From the NCBI RefSeq assembly GCF_002915175.1, contig NZ_NXEJ01000003.1, positions 186,001-250,000 of the forward strand: a stretch of 64,000 bases of DNA, given 5' to 3'. The notes under the pieces were generated by a model. That model did no database searches. It was not told the origin of the DNA and saw only the letters and a list, made by a program, of their open reading frames with translations. The position numbers and the translations under genes are program-made. This document shows positions 17,194-25,967 of this stretch, piece after piece (the first letter of the stretch is position 1; every line of letters begins with the position of its first letter). This DNA comes from Agrobacterium rosae (GTDB taxonomy: Bacteria > Pseudomonadota > Alphaproteobacteria > Rhizobiales > Rhizobiaceae).

Positions 17194-18993
17194 ATGACTC
17201 TTGAACTGCAGAACGCCATTCTGGAGATGATCGCCCGCGGCGAAACGTTGCGAGTGACAATCGAACGGCTGTGCGTTGAGGTCGAGGCTTTGGCCCGGGG
17301 CACAGTGTGTTCGGTGTTATCCGTTGAAGATGGTCACCTTCATCCCCTCGCCGGTCCGTCACTGCCGCCTTCCTATTCTGATGCGCTCGATAATATGGCC
17401 ATCGGAGCGCTGATGGGTTCGTGTGGCGCTGCGGCCTATCAAGCGGAAACCGTCACCGTGAAGGATATCGAGCACGATCCTCGTTGGGTCAATTTTAGGC
17501 ATTTGGCTCTGCCGCTCGGCTTCAAGGCTTGCTGGTCTACTCCAATTTGCAGTGGCAACCGCGTCGTCGCGACCTTTGCATTTTACTTCTCAGAGTGCAG
17601 GGGGCCAAACGACCTCGAACGGCGGATCGTCGATGCGTGCGTCCACCTTTGCGCCATCGCGATCGAGCGGGACGAGCGCGAGCGCCTAACGTACATCGAT
17701 ATACTGACAGGGCTCCCGAACCTTGCAAAGTTCATTCAGGTTCTATCCGAGCAAGCTGAGCACGAAGAGGGCGGCTGGGGAGTTATCCTCGTTGATCTGG
17801 ACAATTTGAAGGTTGTCAATGACACATTCGGACATCGCGCAGGTGACGAACTCATCCAGATCGCGGCAACGAGAATAGCCGCAGTGGCCGGAAAAGATCG
17901 AGCGTTTAGAGTTGGTGGCGACGAATTTGCGGTCGTAGTTGAAAACAGCGTAGGATCTCCTCTGGTAATGCTAGCGGCAGAAATCATTGAGGTTATGAAG
18001 GAACACGCGAACTGTGCCAGCCATGTTCTAACTCCTGGCGCCACATTAGGGGGGTGCCTCGCAGGTCCGGGAGAAACTCCCGAACAGGTTCGCCATTGCG
18101 CTGATGTGGCGTTGTACCACGCAAAGGAACGCAGTCGGGGTACTTTCATCGAATACAGCGCGGGGCTCGGCACCACGTTAACGAGGCGGTTGAGAGCTAT
18201 ACGTGATGTCAGCCTCGCGCTGGCCGAAAACCGGATACACGCTCATTATCAGCCGATCGTACGGCTTGATACGGGTGAGATGGTGGGATTCGAGGCACTG
18301 TGCCGCATGACAGCCACGTCTGGGGAAATAATAGCTGCTGCCAACTTTCACGAAGCGACCAAAGACGCCCATGTTGCTGCCAAGCTGACAGAATGCATGC
18401 TCTCGTGTGTCGCAAGGGACATGCGCGCCTGGCTCGACGGCGGGTTGCCCTTCCAGCACGTCGGCATCAATCTTTCGGCGGCGGACTTTCACGCCGGACA
18501 TCTGCGAGAGCGGCTCTGTACGATCTTTGCGGATGCCGGCGTCCCGCTGAACCACGTTATTCTCGAGGTGACGGAGTCCGTTTATCTCAGCCAGCGCGAT
18601 GACGTGGTCGCCGACGAGATCAGGTCCCTACGCAAACTAGGAATGCGTGTCGCGCTCGACGACTTCGGAACGGGGTTCGCGTCGCTTACACATCTTCTGA
18701 CGGTCCCGGTCGATATCATCAAAATCGACAAATCCTTCGTCGATCAGCTGGTTTCAGGCAATGTTGCCGTGATCATCGTCGAGGGATTGCTCAGCATCGC
18801 CGCGAAGCTGGGCCTGCGGGTTGTGGCAGAAGGCATCGAGACCGACGCTCAGCTTGACCAACTCTTGTCGTTTGGTTGCAGGCTCGGGCAAGGCTATCTG
18901 TTCTCGAAAGTCGTCGATCGAGATGCTGCAACATCCTTGCTAACGCGCTACGGTCAGCATGCGGAGATCGAACGTAGTCCGCTCAGGGCTTGA
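17194..18993 (+). CDS. GAF-GGDEF-EAL cyclic-di-GMP protein
   Basis: Soluble bifunctional cyclic-di-GMP enzyme of 599 residues. An N-terminal GAF-type sensor domain (~15-160) precedes a GGDEF domain (~170-325) with DILTGLPN and an intact VGGDEFAV (around residue 244), and an EAL domain (~335-590) with FEALCRM (around residue 365) and LDDFGTGFAS (around residue 488). Both active sites look intact, so it could make and break cyclic-di-GMP, with the GAF ligand setting the balance. It stands alone, with no operon partner, and no membrane segment is seen. Confidence 0.92.
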   Translation: MTLELQNAILEMIARGETLRVTIERLCVEVEALARGTVCSVLSVEDGHLHPLAGPSLPPSYSDALDNMAIGALMGSCGAAAYQAETVTVKDIEHDPRWVNFRHLALPLGFKACWSTPICSGNRVVATFAFYFSECRGPNDLERRIVDACVHLCAIAIERDERERLTYIDILTGLPNLAKFIQVLSEQAEHEEGGWGVILVDLDNLKVVNDTFGHRAGDELIQIAATRIAAVAGKDRAFRVGGDEFAVVVENSVGSPLVMLAAEIIEVMKEHANCASHVLTPGATLGGCLAGPGETPEQVRHCADVALYHAKERSRGTFIEYSAGLGTTLTRRLRAIRDVSLALAENRIHAHYQPIVRLDTGEMVGFEALCRMTATSGEIIAAANFHEATKDAHVAAKLTECMLSCVARDMRAWLDGGLPFQHVGINLSAADFHAGHLRERLCTIFADAGVPLNHVILEVTESVYLSQRDDVVADEIRSLRKLGMRVALDDFGTGFASLTHLLTVPVDIIKIDKSFVDQLVSGNVAVIIVEGLLSIAAKLGLRVVAEGIETDAQLDQLLSFGCRLGQGYLFSKVVDRDAATSLLTRYGQHAEIERSPLRA

Positions 18994-19237
18994 TGCCGGG
19001 GCGGCGCCGCAAGGCTGTCAGTTTACCGCGCTGAAAGTTCATATCTTTCGGCAAATCCGTCGGAAGCCGTGCAGCGACACCATGCTAGATGCGCTACGAG
19101 CTCACGCCTCGCGGTGAAGCATCTCGGCTCGAATTTTGCACGTGTGGATACCATCTGGTCCCGCCGACAAGCCTCTCCTCGTTTGGATGGGCTGTATTCA
19201 TCTGATGCAACGCAACGCATTACCGGACTTGGATCCG

Positions 19238-19663
19238 CTACGACCGAATGACACCGCTTTCGACTACACCATCGAGTACGCCTCTGGTCACATCCGATCG
19301 ACCGTGTTCGATCTCGATCACGGTATAGAGCTTCTCGTCGCGAAATGCGCTGGCGTTGACAGTTGTTACATCTTCCGCAGGCGCGGAATCGATTTCCATG
19401 AAGTCGACTTCGCGATCTGATGCGACAACTCGCGCGTCTCCAGACGTACGAGCAGCAACCGTTATCGGGCCACCTGGTCGATTGCCTTGCCATCTTGGAT
19501 CATCAATGGCCGCAGTTGCCTCCAGGCGGTAGATGTTAAGCAGTTCGCCAGCAACCTCAACCTTGGGGGCGCTGTCGTGGATTTGGGCTTGGCTTTCAAC
19601 AGATTTTCCGAAATTTGTGCCACTCGTCTTTTCGCCGTCGCCTCGTCTTGTCACATTAGTCAT
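19238..19663 (-). CDS. Hypothetical small acidic protein
   Basis: I do not recognise this 141-residue protein (MTNVTRRGDGEKTSGTNF...). The ATG at 19663 has a good ribosome site (GGAG, 7-8 bases upstream); the frame runs further upstream to 19918 but that extension has no such site. It is hydrophilic and rich in acidic residues (e.g. REVDFMEIDSAPAEDV), with no membrane segment or signal peptide. It lies alone in a decayed area between the GGDEF-EAL gene and a histidine-kinase fragment. Confidence 0.5.
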   Translation of the reverse strand: MTNVTRRGDGEKTSGTNFGKSVESQAQIHDSAPKVEVAGELLNIYRLEATAAIDDPRWQGNRPGGPITVAARTSGDARVVASDREVDFMEIDSAPAEDVTTVNASAFRDEKLYTVIEIEHGRSDVTRGVLDGVVESGVIRS

Positions 19664-19920
19664 CTTTATCTCCAATTTGTTAGGCTTCTGCCCTAGATTG
19701 TGACTTTCGAGACAGCAAAGCCGTGACTGCGATCGCACCAGCATCGGTACTAATTGGTAACAAGTGCGCTCCGCAGAAGTTCCTTCGACGTCATACACAG
19801 TAGACGTTGGCGAGGAGCCTTCATCATCGCGATCTGTCAGTTGAAGGAACATGATGGCAGGGGCCAAACTGCGCCGATTGTTAAGAGCTCTTGCATAAAA
19901 AATGCAATCGATATTCAAGC

Positions 19921-20328
19921 GTAACCACAGCGGTAGCTACCACTATAGGCGAAGTCGCAGCGACTGCTTTATCGCTAGTATTTTATGAACTGGCGACCAA
20001 CTCGATGAAGTACGCCGCTCTGTCCTTAGAGACCAGTACCCTTGATCTGTCAGGTGTCCCAAACGATGACGAAGTGACGTTAACGTGGACCGAGCGCGGC
20101 GGGCCTGCTGTGGAGCCTCCAAATGGCGCTAAAGGCTACGGTAGCAAACTGCCCAAGCGGAGAGTATCTGTACAGTTGGGTGGAATTATAGCTTACGTTT
20201 GGTTTGAAAAAGGAGTCGTCGTTGTCTTGAGTTGCGTGGAGACAAGCTCGCTCAATGATCATAAAGTTCCGCCACGATCGATATCATGCGCCATGGAACT
20301 ATGCCGCGTGCGCCATGTTGTGGAGTAA
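19921..20328 (+). pseudogene. HWE histidine kinase C-terminal fragment
   Basis: The translated segment has the ATP-binding half of a HWE-type histidine kinase: an N-box (LVFYELATNSMKYAALS), a W-x-E region (LTWTERGGPAVEPP) and a GYGSK...QLGG segment. The phospho-acceptor histidine and sensor domains are missing; nothing related lies upstream, where short unrelated frames and a minus-strand gene occur. The region looks like the tail of a kinase left after deletion or recombination. Confidence 0.65.
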
Positions 20329-20339
20329 AGGAGACCACC

Positions 20340-20480
20340 ATGACCGATAAAAAAACGGATTTAACGAGCGACGCAGAACGGACTGGGAAAAATGCTGAAG
20401 GGAACCGCGAGCAGCTGATTGAGGAAGCGGCTAAAGGCCTGAAAAAAGCGACCGCTGACATTCCAAAAAAGGACGCTTAG
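20340..20480 (+). CDS. Small charged hypothetical protein (46 aa)
   Basis: An AAGGAG ribosome site at about 20328-20333 stands 7 bases before the ATG at 20340. The 46-residue product (MTDKKTDLTSDAERTGK...) is almost wholly polar, Lys/Glu/Asp-rich and probably disordered or helical, with a GLKKATADIP segment near the end. I do not recognise a family. It follows the kinase fragment by 11 bp; small stress-related proteins often sit near HWE kinases, but that link is only a guess. Confidence 0.55.
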   Translation: MTDKKTDLTSDAERTGKNAEGNREQLIEEAAKGLKKATADIPKKDA

Positions 20481-21511
20481 AGCTGGAAACTGAACCGGCG
20501 AAGTCGTGCTTTTCGAACTCAGACTACATGCTTTAAGACAAGGTGCTGATTGGTGTCTATTTCCACCATAAGCGAATGGCAGACTCGTCTAATAAAGACG
20601 CAAACCAGGCCGGCAATAGTTCTGGGACGGTGTCTTCAATACCATCCGCTGGCTGGTCGATACCTCCATCAACGGGCAGTTGAACTCGATGAGGTGACAG
20701 TGCTCACACCAAAGCTCTGAGCAGTCGTCATGTCGGACACTTTCGATGACTACGAGGTTACGAACGGCACTGGCGATATCCTTGATCTCGACAGCTTCAC
20801 CAGCCAGCAACTTCTGACGCCGAAGATCGGTGCCACAGCCGGTTTCTCCGGCTCGACGGCTCCGGTGCAGTCAAACAGGTGTCCGCAGGACTGTCCATGC
20901 AAACAAGCCAGGAGTTCGATGACTTCGGCTTGCTGTTCAACATCGAGGGCGATGGTTGGCAATCGGCTGGCGCAAGAGTGGCTATTGGTGGGCGGTTTAA
21001 GGGGGGCGTTAGGCCTAATCGAGGGCTACTAGCCGAACAGATGACGATTGATCAAACACGCGGAAAGGTTTACCTATTTCACTCTTCTTACACATCTAAA
21101 AGGCAGCCCGCCTCAGCAATCATCGTGCTGTGTAAATTCCCTCGCACAAATTGCCTAGTGATCTTGAGGTGGACAATTCAGGTTTAGCAAAGGATTAATG
21201 CGGTGACCTGCCTACGTTTTTCGGGCGCACGTGGACAGGTCGACGGTTCCAATCCCTTCAAGGCGAGGGACAGCGATATCTGGGAGGCAAATCAATGTCC
21301 GATGCAGGGCTTTGAATTCTCGGAGATCTGCCACGCCTCGGCCTATTCACTTTGGATGCCAATGTCCAAAGCGGCAATTTCGCGAGACCATTTGTGGCAT
21401 GTGAACCAGAATTCAGTCGCGCAATATGGAAGCCCCGCGAGAAGCAGCGCTAGCTACCCACGCTTATATTCGGAGCATTTATGCCTCAAGAATTCGGTAG
21501 GAGCCAGTTCT
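20481..21511. other. 1 kb stretch without recognisable genes
   Basis: I found no gene that I could support here. Short frames on both strands lack ribosome sites or known motifs. A minus-strand stretch around 20750-20870 reads without stops in two frames but matches nothing I know. Motif copy C lies at 21245-21266. The region looks like decayed DNA. Confidence 0.5.
21245..21266 (+). repeat. GGTTC-N8-TCAAGGYGR motif, copy C
   Basis: GGTTC, then caatccct, then TCAAGGCGA. It lies in the gene-free stretch before the AllA-like gene. Confidence 0.5.
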
Positions 21512-21988
21512 CTAGACAACTAGATTGACACTCACCGGTTCAGCAAGGGCGTAAAGCATCGTGTCGTCGCCGCTACCCGTTTGGCGCATCGTCATGGCGA
21601 ATGTCGAGGATGGTGCGAGTGGCGTGATTTTGTGATGCAGGACGCCCCGATGGTAGGTAACGATCTGATCTGGCAGGGCGATGAAGGCTTTGAGCGTCGC
21701 CACATCAGGCACTTCGGCTTCACTCAAGTCACATACAACGATCAAAGACGGCGCCATGTCCAGGGGTAGAAAGGTTTGCGCCGAAAATGGGTGCGCCTCA
21801 AGTTGCTTGATGACAACAGGCTCATGAACCGAGGTGATTTTGACGATTTGAAGCATCGGTCGTTGCGCGTTTTCCGTAGCCTCAAAAGCGCCTTCGATGA
21901 GCAGGGAACCTGCCGCCGTCAGACCGGAAACCAATCCGTAAGGCGCAAATTTTTTCTGCGTCAAGGCTTGGGGGACAATCGAAATCAT
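21512..21988 (-). CDS. Ureidoglycolate lyase (AllA) family protein
   Basis: Protein of 158 residues in the AllA cupin-like fold family. Supporting segments are LEAHPFSAQTFLPLDMAPS and ITYHRG-type PDQIVTYHRGVLHH. AllA releases urea from ureidoglycolate, but no other allantoin gene is here. The gene is last on the minus strand after an idonate-type dehydrogenase and an SDR, overlapping the former by 4 bp (ATGA), so it probably acts on a sugar-acid or 2-oxo-acid intermediate. Confidence 0.8.
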   Translation of the reverse strand: MISIVPQALTQKKFAPYGLVSGLTAAGSLLIEGAFEATENAQRPMLQIVKITSVHEPVVIKQLEAHPFSAQTFLPLDMAPSLIVVCDLSEAEVPDVATLKAFIALPDQIVTYHRGVLHHKITPLAPSSTFAMTMRQTGSGDDTMLYALAEPVSVNLVV

Positions 21989-23032
21989 GGATTGCTCCGC
22001 GTAAAATCAAGCTGAACCTTCATGCTGCGTGACCGGTCACTGGCCAAGTCGAAGGCTTCTGTTGCTGATGTAAATGGCAAGGTTGCCGAGATAAGTGGTT
22101 TTACATCGATGACGCCTTTGCTCATCAGATCGACGGCTTCAGCGAATTCGGTGTGGAAACGGAACGTGCCACGAAGCTGAAGTTCCTTGGTGACGATCGT
22201 GTTGACCGGAAGTGTCATCTGCCCGCCCAGCCCAAGCTGCACGATCACGGCGCCGGGTCGCAACACATCCAACGCCGATGCAAGTGCGGCCTGATTGCCC
22301 GACGCCTCAAAGAGCACATCGTATGTTCCCTTTTCCTTGCCGTAAACTTGAAGGGTCCTGCTGTTTTTAACAACATTGATGACCTCGTCGGCACCGATTT
22401 TTGTTGCGATGACCAGTGGTTCGTCGGCCACATCTGTGACCACGATGCAGGCTGCACCGGCAAAACGCGCCACGAGAACGCAGAGTGCGCCGATTGGCCC
22501 TGCACCGGTAATCAGTACCTGTTTGCCCAGCAATGAGCCCGCCGGTTTTGCCGCATGAAGGCAGACAGCCAAGGGTTCAGCCATCGCAGCCTCGCCCATG
22601 GACAGACTGTCGGCAATCGGCACGCATTGTGACGCATCGACCGTCACGGTTTCGCGAAAGCCCCCCCTGCACGTGGGGAACGCGCATGGCGCTGCCCATG
22701 AAGCGCATATCGAGGCACTGGTTCTGCATGCCTTCAGCACAAAAGCGGCAGTGTCCACAGGCCCGGCTGGGGTTTACGGCGACGCGCATGCCCGGAGCGA
22801 GATGCGACACGCCGGCGGCGACCTGGGCCACGACGCCAGCAAACTCATGGCCGAGTGCCATCGGCTGCAAAACGCGGATCGTTCCGAACCCGCCATGGTG
22901 ATAATAGTGCAAGTCCGACCCGCAGATGCCACCTGTCGAAACCTGGACACGGACCTCGTTCGAAGCCAGTTCCGGTTCCTCCAGCTCTTCGACACGCAGG
23001 TCTTTGGATGCGTGGATGATGATCCCTCGCAT
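21985..23032 (-). pseudogene. L-idonate 5-dehydrogenase-like zinc alcohol dehydrogenase, frameshifted
   Basis: Medium-chain zinc dehydrogenase split by one frameshift. The 5' frame starts at 23032 after a strong GGGAGGAG site and covers GICGSDLHYYHHGGFG, GHE and the structural zinc cysteines (ACGHCRFCAEGMQNQC), then leaves frame after VPHVQGG. The rest (FRETVTVDASQC, the Rossmann motif GAGPIGALC, to the stop) continues in another frame. The break falls at a run of seven C at 22661-22667; six would restore a full ~348-residue protein. The intact paralogue at 50131 reads the same region as HIQGAFRQ. A sequencing error, a young mutation or slippage variation are all possible. Confidence 0.85.
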
Positions 23033-23066
23033 AGTCTTGTCTCCTCCCGTATTCGTTTTTGCTGAG

Positions 23067-23834
23067 TCACAGCACCGAAAGCATCCCGCCATCGACGTAG
23101 ATGATCTGGCCGTTGACATAGTCCGATGCCGACGATGCCAGGAAAACCGCGGTTCCTGCCAGTTCCTCTGGTTTGCCCCAACGTTTCGCGGGTGTGCGGC
23201 CTTTGACCCATGCGTCGAATTCAGGATTGTCGATCAGGGCTTGGTTCATGTCCGTGATCATGTATCCCGGTCCGATGGCGTTGGCCTGGATGCCGAACTG
23301 CGCCCATTCGGCGGCCATGGCGCGGGTCAGCATTTTGATGCCGCCCTTGGCAACCGTGTAGGGTGCCACGGTGGCGCGTGCTAGTTCGCTGGTCAGTGAG
23401 CCGATATTGATTATCTTGCCGCGGCCGCGCGGTATCATGCGGCGCGCCGCCTCGCGGCCCAGCATGAAGGCGCTGGTCAAGTTGTTGTCAATCACCCGTT
23501 GCCAGTCTGCCGTTTCCAGGTCGACCATCGGTTTGCGGAACTGAATGCCGGCATTGTTGACGAGAATATCGATGTCTAAACCTTGTGCGTCGAAATCAGC
23601 AAAGGCCGCTTTGATGGCCTCTTCCGAGGTGACATCAAAGACGGAGGCGCTGGCGTGATAGCCGTTTGCAGTAAAGTCGGCCACGGCAGTTGCGACGCGT
23701 TCGCCGTTTGTGCCGTTAAGAATGACATGCGCACCGGCAGCAGCGAAGCCTTCCGCCATGGCACGACCAAGGCCGCGTGAAGACCCGGTAACGAGCGCGT
23801 TGCGCCCCTTGAGATCGAAAAGTGGATTAGTCAT
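23067..23834 (-). CDS. SDR family dehydrogenase, gluconate 5-dehydrogenase-like
   Basis: Classical SDR of about 255 residues; I chose the ATG at 23834 (MTNPLFDLKG), which has a GAGG site 6 bases upstream. It has TGSSRGLGRA, NNAG, IGSLTSE and YTVAK (YxxxK), and ends NGQIIYVDGG. It resembles IdnO/Gno-type gluconate 5-dehydrogenases and the SDR at 48315. It lies between an enolase-superfamily gene and the frameshifted idonate-type dehydrogenase, as expected for oxidation or reduction of a sugar acid. Confidence 0.85.
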   Translation of the reverse strand: MTNPLFDLKGRNALVTGSSRGLGRAMAEGFAAAGAHVILNGTNGERVATAVADFTANGYHASASVFDVTSEEAIKAAFADFDAQGLDIDILVNNAGIQFRKPMVDLETADWQRVIDNNLTSAFMLGREAARRMIPRGRGKIINIGSLTSELARATVAPYTVAKGGIKMLTRAMAAEWAQFGIQANAIGPGYMITDMNQALIDNPEFDAWVKGRTPAKRWGKPEELAGTAVFLASSASDYVNGQIIYVDGGMLSVL

Positions 23835-23842
23835 GATGGGCC

Positions 23843-25042
23843 TCACAATGTGCTGCGACGGACGCTGAGGTCCGAACGTTCATAAACGGCAGGAAGAAGA
23901 TCGACACCCAGTCCTGGACCTTCCATAGGCAGGACGTAGCCATCCTTTATGACCGGGACATTGTCGACAAGTTCCTTGTACCATCCGGTATAGAAGGCAC
24001 GCACGGATTCCTGGATCAGCGTGTTGGGCTGGCTGAATGACGCGTGGATCGCGGCGATGAAGCCGACAGGGCCGATGCAATCATGTGGGGCGAAGGGGCG
24101 ATGATAGGTGTCGGCTAGTGCGGCGATCTTCCGCCCCTCCGTTAGGCCACCGGTCCAGCAGAGATCGGCCATCACGATTTGCATCGCATCGCGGTCGAGC
24201 ATATCCTTGTAGGGAAAACGCGAACCGAGCGTTTCGCTTGCGCAGACGGGAACGGTCGTGGAGCGTGCAAACTCGCTCAGTGCCTGCGGTGAATTCATGC
24301 GGATGGGATCTTCGTACCAAGTCGGCTGATATTGCTCTAACACGCGCGCGATCTTGATCGCTGTCGGCAGGTTCCACAGCGAGTGGAATTCGACCATAAT
24401 CTCTATCTTGTCACCCACCGCCTTGCGGATTTTCTCGAACGGCTCGACCGCTTTCTTCATCTGCTCAGGGGTGATGTGCACGCCGTGGTTCTCGATGGCG
24501 GCCGGATCAAATGGCCAGATTTTCATGGCCGTGATGCCGCTTTCCAGTAAGCTTTCAGCCACGGCGTCGGCGCGGTTCATAAACCCGTCGAGATCTTCGT
24601 AGGGACCGTTCGCATCGCCAAGGTTCCAGGTGGAAACCGGCTTGATGTTGTGGGACCGCACATATTTGTAGCCAGCGCAGGTGTTATAGACACGCTGCTT
24701 ATCGCGGCACAAACCGCCCAACATCTGATGGACGGGCTGATCACAGACCTTGCCGAAGATATCCCACAGGCCAATGTCGATCGCCGATGTTGCACGGGAT
24801 TCCGCCCCGGTCGAAGCCTGCGCCATGGGAAGATTGGTCATCTCCCTGTGCAGCGCCTCGATATGGAGTGGGTTTTTGCCTAACAGGCGCATCGCCAATG
24901 TGTCGTGGATATGCGCTTCGACGGCTCCCGCACCATAAAACGTCTCCCCGAGCCCGATGATCCCGGCATCTGTGTGTATGCGAACCCATAGGACATTGGA
25001 AAACTCTTCGGTTTTCAGCGTCTCGATCTGCGTGATCTTCAC
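23843..25042 (-). CDS. Mandelate racemase/muconate lactonizing enzyme family protein (sugar-acid dehydratase)
   Basis: Enolase-superfamily protein of about 399 residues. I chose the GTG at 25042 (VKITQIETLKTEEF), preceded by GGAG, over a longer frame. The N-terminal capping domain (~1-120) is followed by the barrel with candidate metal ligands in MVEFHSLWNLP, WYEDP and CASETLG and a C-terminal histidine in APHDCIGP. Such enzymes dehydrate aldonic acids to 2-keto-3-deoxy acids. Eight bp separate it from the SDR gene. It diverges from the GntR gene across a short regulatory gap. The exact substrate is not set. Confidence 0.87.
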   Translation of the reverse strand: MKITQIETLKTEEFSNVLWVRIHTDAGIIGLGETFYGAGAVEAHIHDTLAMRLLGKNPLHIEALHREMTNLPMAQASTGAESRATSAIDIGLWDIFGKVCDQPVHQMLGGLCRDKQRVYNTCAGYKYVRSHNIKPVSTWNLGDANGPYEDLDGFMNRADAVAESLLESGITAMKIWPFDPAAIENHGVHITPEQMKKAVEPFEKIRKAVGDKIEIMVEFHSLWNLPTAIKIARVLEQYQPTWYEDPIRMNSPQALSEFARSTTVPVCASETLGSRFPYKDMLDRDAMQIVMADLCWTGGLTEGRKIAALADTYHRPFAPHDCIGPVGFIAAIHASFSQPNTLIQESVRAFYTGWYKELVDNVPVIKDGYVLPMEGPGLGVDLLPAVYERSDLSVRRSTL

Positions 25043-25120
25043 GGTGTTTTCTCCTACCCGCTGCGATGCCGGCCCTGTTGCCTGTTGCACCTCTCCCTTG
25101 GATGCAGACAATAATCATGC

Positions 25121-25136
25121 TTGTAATATTTCACAA
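25121..25136. promoter_or_regulatory. Candidate GntR operator
   Basis: TTGTAATATTTCACAA is an inverted TTGT/ACAA pair with an 8-base spacer, in the divergent gap (25043-25199) between the dehydratase and GntR genes. An adjacent AACATGTT palindrome overlaps its right end. GntR-family sites often have this TTGT...ACAA form; binding is inference. Confidence 0.4.
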
Positions 25137-25199
25137 CATGTTTTAACCATTTCTATAGATGAGCCAAGTGGGCTTTGTCGTGACGGGAGGAAATCGTTC

Positions 25200-25967
25200 A
25201 TGGCGAAAAAACGGACGGCTCCATCCCTGGTGGTGGAAGGTGAGGCCTTGCCGCGGCGCAACCGCGTGAATTTCTTCGAGCTTGCTTACCAGCGCATCGA
25301 AGAAATGCTGATCAAGTGCGAGCTGAAGCCCGGTCAATCCTTGACCGTGCAGGAGTTGCAGGACTTGACGGGTCTGGGGCGCACCCCGGTTCATAACGCC
25401 GTGAATCGTCTCGCCGCAGATACGCTTTTTACCATCGTCCCTCGCCATGGACTGAAAGTTGCCCCGATCGACCTTGCGCGGGAGCGGATGCTTCTGCAAC
25501 TGCGCGGCGACATGGAGCGCTTCGTCGTCAAACTTGCAATCGAGCGCGCCAGTCTCTCGCATCGCAATCAAATGCTGCATATCGAGCGGGCACTGAAGGC
25601 CAAACGTGACGAGATCACGCTGGCGGATTTCAATGATATCGACCGGCGGATCGATCAGATCCTGCTTGCTGCCGCAAGCGAACCGTTCCTCGAACACACA
25701 CTGCGCCCACTCCATACCATCTTCCGTCGCATCGGCTTCATCCATCACACCCATTGCTCGGTGCAGATCGATCTCACGCCGACAATCGATTGCCATCTTG
25801 CGGTGCTGAGCGCTGTCGCCAACCGGCATATGGATGCGGCGGTCTCCGCCTCAAACCAGCTCATAGCATTCGTGGATTCGATGTTCGATACGATGGAATC
25901 AGGCCTGGACCCGCGTCTGCTGGATTGCAGTATCGAGCCAATTTTCAGAATTCAGGGGAGGGAATGA
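25200..25967 (+). CDS. GntR family transcriptional regulator
   Basis: Regulator of about 255 residues starting at the ATG at 25200, with a GGGAGG site before it. The N-terminal winged helix (YQRIEEMLIKCELKPGQSLTVQELQDLTGLGRTPVHNAVNRL split over residues ~25-75) is GntR; the C-terminal half is an FCD-like all-helical effector domain. It lies between the divergent sugar-acid genes and the downstream dehydrogenase and transporter and probably controls both. Its stop overlaps the next start. Confidence 0.88.
   Translation: MAKKRTAPSLVVEGEALPRRNRVNFFELAYQRIEEMLIKCELKPGQSLTVQELQDLTGLGRTPVHNAVNRLAADTLFTIVPRHGLKVAPIDLARERMLLQLRGDMERFVVKLAIERASLSHRNQMLHIERALKAKRDEITLADFNDIDRRIDQILLAAASEPFLEHTLRPLHTIFRRIGFIHHTHCSVQIDLTPTIDCHLAVLSAVANRHMDAAVSASNQLIAFVDSMFDTMESGLDPRLLDCSIEPIFRIQGRE

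Noticed and set aside
20589-20962. Two overlapping minus-strand frames in the gene-free stretch
   Set aside because: No ribosome site and no family match that I can recognise; coding support is too weak to list as a gene.
22577-22758. Programmed frameshift to make the idonate-type dehydrogenase
   Set aside because: The homopolymer could slip, but the paralogue needs no frameshift and no stimulatory structure is evident. I kept it as a pseudogene with a note.
24957-25199. Longer N-terminus for the GntR gene
   Set aside because: The frame is open upstream to 24957, but that part lies opposite the dehydratase gene, and the ATG at 25200 has a strong ribosome site.
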